Assembly: GCA_025201805.1 (NCBI GenBank)
Contig: MU619439.1
Span: 1-27,508, forward strand
DNA from: Parasitella parasitica
Taxonomy: Eukaryota; Mucoromycota; Mucoromycetes; Mucorales; Mucoraceae
Direction of reading: 5' to 3'
DNA: 27,508 nucleotides
Positions 1 through 7,501 of this stretch are shown in pieces. A program made the translations under genes and the position numbers. Position 1 is the stretch's first letter. Every line of letters starts with the position of its first letter. The notes beneath the pieces were generated by a model. It was not told the origin of the DNA. It did no database searches and saw only the letters and a program-made list of their open reading frames with translations.

Positions 1-963
1 AGGAGCCCACTTTGACTTCTTGCTGTCCTTGCCAGAACCCTCACCATGAGAATGCTCCTCATTCTCTGCCAAGCCACGCTTACGGTTTTTTAAGCCGTTA
101 GGAACCAAGGTGCCATTCTTGGTATCCACAGAATGTGCGATACGGCGCAAGACGTTGATCATGTACTCAGGGTCGTAGAACTTCTTCTCAGACACCTGAG
201 ACATCGCCACAGAAACAACATCACGAAAGGAAACGGGGAAAGCGTCAAACAGCACCGTGCAGATCACATATGGGTCAGTGATCTCGGCCTTGACCTTCAG
301 CTTCTTGAATCGCTCCAAGAACGAATCCACATCCTCGTCATTGCGAATAGTGCAATTCAAAAAAGCACGAATCCTCGGCAAGCGAAGCTGTTCCTTGGGG
401 ACGCCATAACGCAACATCATAGCAGCCTTGATAACCTCCCAGGTTAGCGTCTCGCCCACCGTAACCCGCTGGTATTCAATCAACCACTCACGGAGGTCTG
501 CACCAAGACAGCGGGGAAGCAGACGAGACCAATGTACATCGAAGTCCAAACCATGACTCTGAAGCACATCTTCAAAGCGCAACAGACAAGCATCCAAATC
601 AGCAAAAACAGTTTGCTTGATGTCAGAAATGACACCCTCCCACTGGAAATAGGGTAACCCACTTGGAACCAGGTACATGCTGTTGGTAGCAGAAGCAGAA
701 CCAACAGAAGAAGGCAGCACAACAGACGAAGGAGAACCGGTGAGTCCAGCGAGCTCACGCAACTCCAAGTATCTAGCCTTTTTGACTTGCAGCTCGGCCA
801 CCCAGGGATCAACCTCAGAAGCAGGCCTGTTTCCAGCAGTAGCGACCTTGATACCCAATTCCTTGAGCTCTAAGTTCAGAGCTGCAAGAGCTTCTTCAAA
901 GCCCAAAGAAGCACGAGAGGCAACACCAAGAGGAGAAGAAGGAATAGAACCAGTAGTAGACAT
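1..963 (-). CDS. LTR retrotransposon Gag polyprotein, 3' end outside window
   Basis: On the minus strand an uninterrupted frame of 321 codons opens with ATG at 963 and reaches the left edge without a stop, so the gene is truncated by the window. Residues about 110-230 look like a Ty3/Gypsy-type capsid (retrotransposon gag family): a conserved Trp in a helical segment (LREWL), then a TWEVIKAAMMLRYG segment and a FLERFKKLK segment, the usual order in this family. The N-terminal hundred residues are Ser/Ala/Leu-rich. The last visible residues are basic and Gly/Ser-rich (KNRKRG, GKDSKKSKW), the usual lead-in to a zinc knuckle, which would lie beyond the edge. It sits 64 nt inside an LTR in the same orientation. 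Gag forms the particle that packages element RNA. The intact frame suggests a young copy. Whether pol follows cannot be seen. Confidence 0.82.
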   Translation of the reverse strand, partial: MSTTGSIPSSPLGVASRASLGFEEALAALNLELKELGIKVATAGNRPASEVDPWVAELQVKKARYLELRELAGLTGSPSSVVLPSSVGSASATNSMYLVPSGLPYFQWEGVISDIKQTVFADLDACLLRFEDVLQSHGLDFDVHWSRLLPRCLGADLREWLIEYQRVTVGETLTWEVIKAAMMLRYGVPKEQLRLPRIRAFLNCTIRNDEDVDSFLERFKKLKVKAEITDPYVICTVLFDAFPVSFRDVVSVAMSQVSEKKFYDPEYMINVLRRIAHSVDTKNGTLVPNGLKNRKRGLAENEEHSHGEGSGKDSKKSKWAP

Positions 964-1027
964 TGTTGAAAATTTTGATAGTAATAATAAAAAAAGTATA
1001 GAATCCGAATTAGACCGTTAAAAAAAA

Positions 1028-1256
1028 TGTTGGATCAAAAAGATAATAAAAAAACCAAAGGTTAACGAGATACGAAAACTAAAGATACTTTATTTAAGAT
1101 CGAAATTGCATCTGCTATTTATACTTTTTACAACTACATAAATTTATGGTGACTTATTTAGATTACTAATTGACAAGACTAATTCACAGTGACAATCTAC
1201 TTGACAGGGTACGATATGAGGTTATACAGCAAGGGCTACACGTCTTTGATCTGACA
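1028..1256 (-). mobile_element. 5' LTR of the gag-bearing retrotransposon
   Basis: On the minus strand this 229-nt block starts TGTCAGATC and ends GATCCAACA, giving TG...CA termini, and lies just upstream of gag. It contains a TATAAATA-like box (1113-1124 region) followed by an AATAAA signal (about 1089-1095), the usual order in an LTR. A related copy at 25851-26110, in the opposite orientation, independently defines both ends. Between the LTR and the gag ATG (964-1027) there is a T-run and a short leader. I see no standard TGG-type tRNA primer-binding site at the LTR boundary, so the priming mode is unknown. The matching 3' LTR and the target-site duplication would lie left of the window. 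Confidence 0.8.
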
Positions 1257-1858
1257 GAGCCTTAACCTTTATCCTGGTGCTCAGATCTGTGTTACTTACA
1301 GGAATAACCTTCTTGATTTGAAACAGAGACTTTATTCTCCAATTTACACAAGCGTATCACATCACATCATTGGACAATCTTCAATCTTCAATTGAAGTAC
1401 ATTGTCATGATCTTCTGTCTATAATTATGGCAGATCATTTTGGATTATATAATTGTTGCCGATGGCTAAATGTTGAAGTTCATGGTTACATTTTGATCTG
1501 GGGCATTTATTTTTATTTTGAAATGGAGATTTGACAGTTCGATTTGACAGTTTATGATAGTTTGAAATTTAGAAAGTAGACATGTAGATGTAGATGGACA
1601 TTATGAAATCGTATAAAAACGATCATTTTATTTTTAATAAACCATATCGAATTTTTCTTTCTTTTACACTTGAGTTACTATTGTTATTTTTTCACATTTA
1701 ACACCAACTACCCTAGATCTTAATTCATTTTCTCGGTATACAATTTAAATAGCTCTTACAGTCTCCCTATTTACAAACAAATTTATATCACTTTGACTTA
1801 CCTGCTCACTTACGAAGGTAATCATAAAAGAAAACTTGACATTTATCAAAGTCTGTAA
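1257..1858. other. AT-rich intergenic DNA, no gene seen
   Basis: This is about 600 bp between the LTR and tRNA-Ala. No reading frame here shows conservation or plausible splicing. Small local repeats are visible, including a 12-bp perfect palindrome at 1386-1397 and a doubled GATTTGACAGTT motif near 1530-1552. These are too short to interpret. It is probably the target DNA into which the retrotransposon inserted. Confidence 0.5.
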
Positions 1859-1931
1859 GGGGATATAGTGTAGTGGCTATCACATTCGCTTTGCATGCGA
1901 AAGGCCCCGGGTTCAATCCCCGGTGTCTCCA
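1859..1931 (+). tRNA. tRNA-Ala (anticodon TGC)
   Basis: A full cloverleaf can be drawn over 73 nt, intronless and without encoded CCA. The acceptor stem is GGGGATA with TGTCTCC (one G-T and one T-G pair). The D arm is GTG/CAC with a GG in its loop. The anticodon stem is TTCGC/GCGAA with loop TTTGCAT, so the anticodon is TGC and reads GCA alanine codons. The variable loop is five bases, the T arm is CCGGG-TTCAATC-CCCGG, and the discriminator is A1931. Internal A box (TAGTGTAGTGG) and B box (GGTTCAATCC) promoters are present. A TTTT pol III terminator follows at 1935-1938. Confidence 0.95.
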
Positions 1932-3124
1932 TAGTTTTGGTTTATTTTGAACGAATGTTTTACTCTCAAGTCAAAGATGAAATTTTCACTGCAATGTTTC
2001 CTATTTATTGCTCTTTTATGCTGCCGTATTCTTTTAGTTTATTTGACACTCATGGCAATCTCAGTTATTTCTTTCAAGACGCAATATTGATCTCGGATAT
2101 AAATAGCAAATTACTTCAAAGGTCATCTTTGAACTGATATATAATTTATCTTACTGGGGTTAATAATATCACAACAATGCATTCCACTGAATAAATTCTA
2201 TGCGTTTATTTTTAGTTAAGTAAATATATGAATTTATTATCATCTTTTTGGAGGTAGAATGGAGTTAGTGCTGCCGATTCTAATAAGAAAATATCATACC
2301 AACCTGTTTAAGCGACAGATCAACAGAATGGGAATATTTCTTGGAATAGTGTGCAACTGGCGTATATAGCAAGTTTATATCTCCATATCAACCTAAAGCA
2401 TAAGCTTACAAGCATTCAGTATAAAAAGATTGTGAAAAATCAGAAACACAAATACGAAATACTTTTTAAAGATGTTGCTTTAATATATATCAAATTTGAT
2501 ATTGATTTGGCTAACAACAGTTCTATACTATCTAAACTACATATCTAATTTGAATGCGAGGAAATATATTATAGTAGTGTGTAGTTGATCAATGAATCTA
2601 GCAGAAAAGTTCAATGTAGGTAAAGATGAATTCCATTAAATAGAACTTTATTTGTTCGTCATGGATGCGAACAATTTATAGGCTTAATGATAATAGACAA
2701 AATATTTATAAATTGTTATCCATGAGCAGACAGTAAGAACAAGAAAATCAAATAAAAAAGACGTACCAAAGATACTTCATTCAAGACTCTAATTTGCATA
2801 GTATTTGCTATCATTTCTTCTGACAGAAAACTACTACCATTATCTGCAAACTTTCAGTGTAGACTGGTTTCAATAGCTTTGTACAACTAGTCGCATCGAT
2901 GCATCTACTCTCAATGCATGTAGGCTCACGAATGTATGTATCATATGCTTTCGTTTGCCATATTCTCTGCTAGGATATTATTAATTCACAACCAAACATC
3001 TGGTTTCTGGTGTTCAATCTGCCAACTACTAACCTTTTACTGTGGCTTCGATATTCGCGTAACATGGAGAAATAAACTGGTGGGTCGCCTATTTTTTCTT
3101 CATCTTTTCTTGATATCAACGAAC
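1932..3124. other. AT-rich intergenic DNA with a possible LTR scar
   Basis: About 1.2 kb lies between tRNA-Ala and PHS1. The open frames here are short, AT-driven and have no recognisable domains. The only structured signal is at about 2763-2810, where the plus strand resembles the core of the LTR at 1028-1256 (shared AAAGATACTT.ATT.AAGA block, then an AATTTGCAT-like block). The last 150 bp before 3125 should carry the PHS1 promoter, but no clear TATA box is evident. Confidence 0.5.
2755..2860 (-). mobile_element. possible degenerate LTR fragment
   Basis: Compared by eye with the LTR at 1028-1256 in the same orientation, about 20 bases around 2764-2784 match at roughly 17 positions. A further TTTGCAT/TTTGCTAT stretch follows in the same order. 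This would be the segment spanning the TATA, poly(A) signal and U5 start. The rest cannot be aligned and neither end is defined, so it could be chance in AT-rich DNA or an old relic of a sister family. Confidence 0.25.
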
Positions 3125-3893
3125 ATGACAAAGCGTAGGGAAAGATATACTTATAAAATCTCTGATAGACTAAAGCAAATATACAAATTTTTAGCTGAGC
3201 AAAAACCAAAACGACGACCATCTGGCCTTTTGAAATTCTATTTGATAGCATACAATTTTGCTTCTCTCGCTGGTTGGGCATTCGTTCTTTTTCTAGCATT
3301 GGCACAAATCGTGAGTACCGGCTCCTACAAGAATGTGTTTGAAGTAACTTGGCCTGTTTTGATTGTAATTCAATCTACTGCATTGTTTGAAGTAAGTACT
3401 GCTGTTTACTATTAATAGTGAATTTTGACTGTGCCTCTTTAAGATTGTTCACGCATTATTGGGTTGGGTAAGAACCCCTATCATAACTACCGTAATGCAG
3501 GTTTTTTCTCGAATTTTCTTGATCTGGGCAGTTAATTTCCCCTTCCCTCAAATTCACTCTCATTGGTCTTATGCGACTATGGTTATTTCATGGTCTATAG
3601 CAGAGATCGTCAGATATTCATACTATGCCACTAACTTGGTCTCAACTGTCCCTGGATCCATCACCTGGGCTCGCTATACATTCTTCCTGGTCTTATATCC
3701 CACTGGTATTTCTTCAGAACTGATTATGATTTATCAGTGTTTACCTCATGTCAAGGCTGCCTGGGGTGATTTATATTACTATGCTTATATCGCTGTTATT
3801 CTTCTTTACGCCCCTGGATCTCCTGTCATGTACAACCATATGAGGATTCAACGAAACAAATATCTCAAAGAATCAATCAAAAAAGACAATTAG
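3125..3893 (+). CDS. PHS1: very-long-chain (3R)-3-hydroxyacyl-CoA dehydratase, PHS1/HACD (PTPLA) family
   Basis: Exons are 3125-3391 and 3444-3893, with a 52-nt GTAAGT...AAG intron, encoding 238 residues, close to the family norm of about 210-250. The enzyme performs the third step of very-long-chain fatty acid elongation in the ER membrane, dehydrating 3-hydroxyacyl-CoA. The PTPLA signature is clear: a LLKFYLIAYN entry helix with GW, then (E)IVHALLGWVRTP, TTVMQVFSR, WSIAEIVRYSYY, and RYTFFLVLYPTGISSE. Tyr174 and Glu181 have the seven-residue spacing of the catalytic Tyr/Glu pair of yeast Phs1. About six hydrophobic segments are present, and the basic tail ends near KKDN. The start at 3125 is chosen because the family begins with a short basic cytosolic segment (MTKRRERY). 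The frame stays open upstream to 2936 without homology. The next gene is convergent, 51 bp away. Confidence 0.93.
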
Positions 3894-3944
3894 ATACAAG
3901 AATATGCAATATATTGTATTAAAAATCTATTGAAAATCTATATT

Positions 3945-6062
3945 TCAACTAGGTGGAGGGCCAGCTTTAGCGACTTTTTTATCCCTTTGAGTTTTGCGGT
4001 TATGATTTCCAAATCGGGCCTTGTTTTTGTCCTTGTAAGCACGATCTTTTGCTTCTGACAGAGGAGATTGTTTATTTTGTTTCTTGAGGGCTTGTTTTTG
4101 ATCTTGAGATACTGGATCTTGATTACCATCAAACAGCATGTATCTATCCAAAATTCTATCCTTTCGAGGCTGGTTGAAATCATCAGTATACATATCCAAG
4201 GTAAGCCCCTTACTTAGGTTACTTACATTTCGTTTGAACATGATGGCCCACCCTTCTAATTGCTCGTCAGACATACCAGTTCTTTTTCGCAATTCTGCTC
4301 TCTTGGTTGATTTACGGTCAGCGGAACTGCGAGCGAATATCTCAGGGTTATCTACAAAGCTGTGTACCAGCAAACTTTCGTTTTCAATTCCTAGATCTAC
4401 AGCTTCTTGTTTCGTTCTGACAATATCTAAAGCAGCACCACCATCGCCGTTCTCTGATGTGGAGGGAACACCTGCATCATTGATATCATCATATGTGTCA
4501 TCGTAATCGTCGTCATACATATCGACAACACGCTGCAACACATTCTTCTTTTCGCTCTGAATGAAACTCTTGTCGTCTAAAAGAGAATCGGCATTTCCCT
4601 TGTCCTTTTTACCAACATGCACTTTTGAGGCGTCAACAATGCGGCGATTAAACACATCAAATTCATCATTGTCATAGACGTTGCGCCTCGACTTCAACAC
4701 ACCCTCTTCCTTGGGATTCTCTCGAGCTCCTGCTTCGCTCTCCAAATGGCTCAGCCGCGATACAGTGCTTGCTGCGTCAGGTAAAGGTTTGCGCTCCATT
4801 TTACGGTCCAATCCATTTACTGAGGGAGGAAGGGAATCCTCCAACAACTGCATAATCACCTCTTCTACATTATCGCTGTTCGCCTCCAAACAAGCTTCTA
4901 TAAAACCATCACCAAGATCAGCGAACAAATCATGTATTTGAGAAATCTTTGAAGTTCTTTCAACGTCTTGATTGATAGGTTGCTTCTGAGGACTACGCTG
5001 TAAAAATCCTTGCAGTTCGATAGTGCGACCCCACGAGCCAGTTCCCATGTTCGAGTCTCTTACTTGCTCCATTGAGAGTATCAAAAACTCAATACGGTCA
5101 TCATCGCCACCGAACGAATTCTTGTTCATCCAATCCAATTTTTCGGCAACATGATACTCCACTTCCCAATCCATAATCAACGGCCCATCCACGAATGCAT
5201 GTTTTGAGGAATCAAGGCCACTGTTCTCAATATATTCCAAAATTTTGCTACTCATCAAGTCAATTGTCGATATATCAGCTGGATCTGACAACCTTTCAAG
5301 GTTTTGGTTGTTAGAAGCTGATGAAATGTATCCAAGTGGTTTGAAAAAGTGACCATCAGCATATGAATTGAATGTTGATACAAGCGATTTTTTGATCAAA
5401 AATGCGTAAGGAGCAGTAGCAGCATTGAAATCTACCGTCGTTTTCAACGCTGGTACGATATCTCTGTAGCAATCAATCAAAACACTATCCAAAATACCAA
5501 AAGATGACTGAACCACATCCACAAACACTGTTGCTGAAAAGAGAGCATCCAAAACACGTACGAGAACATACGCACGATCCAACGTCTCCACCGACGCAGG
5601 AGCAGCCAAGAGATTAGGCATAGACTGCACGGTATCTACTAGCATTCTAATTACTGACAATAATTCTCTTTCCACAGACTCTTCCTGCACTAGTTGACTC
5701 ATGATACGGCGTACTTCATTTGCGTTGCATTCTCCAAACACGACTGCAAAACAACAAAGTTTATCTGCGCTCAATAGTGGATTGACATTGCTGGTTTCAA
5801 GTCTAGCAAGGCGACTGTATATAAGAAATACATATCTAATCAATGCTGGGTTTGCTGTGGTGGTGTTGTCCATTTGGTCGTTCAAAATCTGCTCCACAAA
5901 AATGGAGAGAGATTCATTGAAGGTGGTCTCATTGACGAAAAGAGCATCTTCCATGTTGAGAAGCTCGGCCAGATTTAGATTCCAAGCGCCAAGGGCGCTT
6001 TTCCATGTGGATTTGTCAATCCCTTTAGCAGATTCAGCAATGTAAGGGATAAAATCAAGCAT
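3945..6062 (-). CDS. CUE-domain protein of the ASCC2 / Cue3 (Rqt3) family
   Basis: This is a single exon of 705 residues. ASCC2 and yeast Cue3 are ubiquitin-binding subunits of the ASC-1/RQT complex, which splits stalled, ubiquitinated ribosomes; ASCC2 also acts in alkylation repair. The N-terminal 330 residues are helical (DALFSATVFVDVV region). A CUE domain lies at about 370-413, with DLGDGFIEACLE and a C-terminal VIMQLLE. Next comes the conserved SRRNVYDNDEFDVF segment, then KVHVGKK and SLLDDK, then the acidic YDDDYDDTYDD stretch, and a basic tail ending GNHNRKTQRDKK, all in the order known from ASCC2. Human ASCC2 is about 757 residues and extends some 40-50 residues further at the N terminus. 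Here an in-frame TGA directly precedes the ATG at 6062, so the extra residues are either absent or in an unseen upstream exon. Confidence 0.88.
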   Translation of the reverse strand: MLDFIPYIAESAKGIDKSTWKSALGAWNLNLAELLNMEDALFVNETTFNESLSIFVEQILNDQMDNTTTANPALIRYVFLIYSRLARLETSNVNPLLSADKLCCFAVVFGECNANEVRRIMSQLVQEESVERELLSVIRMLVDTVQSMPNLLAAPASVETLDRAYVLVRVLDALFSATVFVDVVQSSFGILDSVLIDCYRDIVPALKTTVDFNAATAPYAFLIKKSLVSTFNSYADGHFFKPLGYISSASNNQNLERLSDPADISTIDLMSSKILEYIENSGLDSSKHAFVDGPLIMDWEVEYHVAEKLDWMNKNSFGGDDDRIEFLILSMEQVRDSNMGTGSWGRTIELQGFLQRSPQKQPINQDVERTSKISQIHDLFADLGDGFIEACLEANSDNVEEVIMQLLEDSLPPSVNGLDRKMERKPLPDAASTVSRLSHLESEAGARENPKEEGVLKSRRNVYDNDEFDVFNRRIVDASKVHVGKKDKGNADSLLDDKSFIQSEKKNVLQRVVDMYDDDYDDTYDDINDAGVPSTSENGDGGAALDIVRTKQEAVDLGIENESLLVHSFVDNPEIFARSSADRKSTKRAELRKRTGMSDEQLEGWAIMFKRNVSNLSKGLTLDMYTDDFNQPRKDRILDRYMLFDGNQDPVSQDQKQALKKQNKQSPLSEAKDRAYKDKNKARFGNHNRKTQRDKKVAKAGPPPS

Positions 6063-6604
6063 TCAACTTAGAGTATGTACACGACACTTGTTTGAAAATG
6101 CTATAAAGGAATTCATTGTCACTTGTTTTAGTTTGCCACACAACTAGCAGTGCTGCGCCGTTAGACAACATTAACTCAGTCCCTTATTAGAGCTACGGCA
6201 GAGCAGACTGAGCAACATCTTGTGGCATGGTTATTTTTGTCAAAGCTCTAGCAGACATGGTATCATTCGGTGCATAATAACTTGGTGCGTATAATAATTT
6301 ATGCTTCCAAGCAAAAAGGATGGTTTAGCTAAATATAACACACCTTGAGATGTATAATTGGAGGAACTTGTTTTTCATATTTGCATAGAAAAAAAAAAAA
6401 AAGGTGGTAAGTATCGTATACAAATCTTGATGAAATTTGGGTGTGTTATAGAGCATCAGAGACACCGCTATTGAATTGAAAAATGATGATTTCTTTTCGC
6501 ATTTTCTGCGGCATGGAGTTCAAGTTCTCGCAACCCACCTTGTTTGTGTATAAATTCCTTTAAATCGGTCCATGTGTAAATCTCGCCCTTTTTTTCGTTC
6601 AATT
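6063..6604. other. intergenic region between divergent genes
   Basis: These 542 bp separate the ASCC2-like start (minus) from the putative membrane-protein gene (plus). It should hold both promoters. It contains the hairpin at 6134-6227 and a run of 14 A at about 6390-6403. No reading frame here looks coding. Confidence 0.5.
6134..6227. repeat. 94-nt imperfect hairpin (long inverted repeat)
   Basis: The outer arms TGCCACA (6134-6140) and TGTGGCA (6221-6227) pair perfectly. Inside them TGCTGCGCCGT (6151-6161) pairs with ACGGCAGAGCA (6195-6205) at 9 of 11 positions. CAG (6148-6150) can also pair with CTG (6208-6210) after a two-base bulge. The loop is about 33 nt. The GC content of the arms is well above the surroundings. 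It could be a structured RNA, a small-RNA precursor or a miniature inverted-repeat element. No TA or other clear target duplication is seen at the ends. Confidence 0.45.
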
Positions 6605-7127
6605 ATGCCTTCCAGCAACGCAACTCTACCTACAAACCGAAATACTGCTACTGCAATAACAAGATCTTGGAGAGATAAACTCTTTGACTTTTACATATGG
6701 TGCAAGTTTATTTCGCTTGGATTAAATTTAATGTACATGGTACGTTTTCATCTCTGAATGTAGATAACATTTTAAAACATTGTGATTAGATTTGTACATT
6801 TGAGACCGTCTACGATGCTGGATCAAGTATAAGTATGCACGTATTTTCGGGCAATAATTTGGTATACTGAAGTATAAAATAATAGCGACACATCAACAGA
6901 CAAGAGAGAGCTATAACGTTCCTGTTGAGTATGGATTTCAGATTTTAATAGGTTGTTTAATGATGTTTTGTCTAATCATTGATCTCATTGTTCTCACAAC
7001 TGTAATGTATTTGAGAAATGTAAATATAGATCGTACTGAAACTAACTGTGATAAAGTCAAAACTAGCCATCGCAGACTGGTATTGGCGGCCCGGTGTATT
7101 TTTCTTCACCTTTACTTGTGGAAATGA
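6605..7127 (+). CDS. putative small multi-pass membrane protein, unrecognised family
   Basis: A gene can be assembled from exons 6605-6739, 6790-6840 and 6900-7127. The introns are 50 nt (GTACGT...TTAG) and 59 nt (GTATTT...ACAG), and all junctions are phase 0. The product would be 137 residues with hydrophobic stretches at about 30-48, 74-97 and 120-134 and a Ser/Thr/Asn-rich N terminus (MPSSNATLPTNRN). I do not recognise the family. The third exon may not end at 7127: a different frame, open from about 7048 to 7359, encodes another hydrophobic region including RPGVFFFTFTCGNE, which could be a further exon after an unseen intron or a frameshifted continuation. The gene is convergent with PPIL4. 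Splice-site quality and hydrophobicity are the only support. Confidence 0.4.
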
Positions 7128-7359
7128 GATAATATCGCTTATTGAAGTACTATTTAATGACAACAAGTTCAATGAAAACTGTCTGCAAAGGTTAGGAAAT
7201 GGATTTCGTGGCGGACCAATTGTTTTAGTATCCGAAATATGCACAATGCAAAACCACTTGAACCAAATTTTAGTGCTGGGAACACTAATCAGAGATATTT
7301 TAATATGTGTAAGATATATTATACAAATACGCGTAGATGTTTTATTGACGTCTATCTGA
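7048..7359 (+). other. open frame with TCGNE-type hydrophobic segment; exon or relic
   Basis: Stop-free for about 103 codons in a frame different from the third exon of the 6605 gene and overlapping its end. No ATG opens it. The WYWRPGVFFFTFTCGNE segment, followed by a second hydrophobic helix near the end (QILVLGTLIRDILICV), loosely recalls the C-terminal part of phosphatidylinositol synthase, where a CAGNEL motif occurs. The catalytic DGxxAR...GxxxD motif of that family is not found in any frame upstream. It is best read as a 3' exon of the neighbouring gene or a decayed fragment. Confidence 0.25.
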
Positions 7360-7501
7360 TAGAGCGTGTATGTTACAACTGGTTATTTCTATGTCATTCG
7401 CTTGATTCAAGTGCTTAAACGAAGAGAGTCGACAGATACAACCGCAATGCGTGTTATCACCAATAGTTACAATTACCCAATTACTCAATAAAAATCATGA
7501 T

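Noticed and set aside
133-1021. Plus-strand and short minus-strand open frames in the first kilobase
   Set aside because: They overlap the long intact minus-strand gag frame in other frames and have no domain support.
1386-1397. 12-bp perfect palindrome CTTCAATTGAAG
   Set aside because: Short symmetric AT-rich sequences are expected by chance in a region of this size.
1895-2548. Small plus-strand frames of 80 and 65 codons near the tRNA
   Set aside because: The first starts inside the tRNA-Ala gene; both are AT-driven with no splice or homology support.
7048-7359. Phosphatidylinositol synthase gene
   Set aside because: Only a CGNE-like motif and hydrophobic helices fit. The catalytic CDP-alcohol phosphotransferase motif is absent in every frame upstream, so it is kept as an unknown segment.
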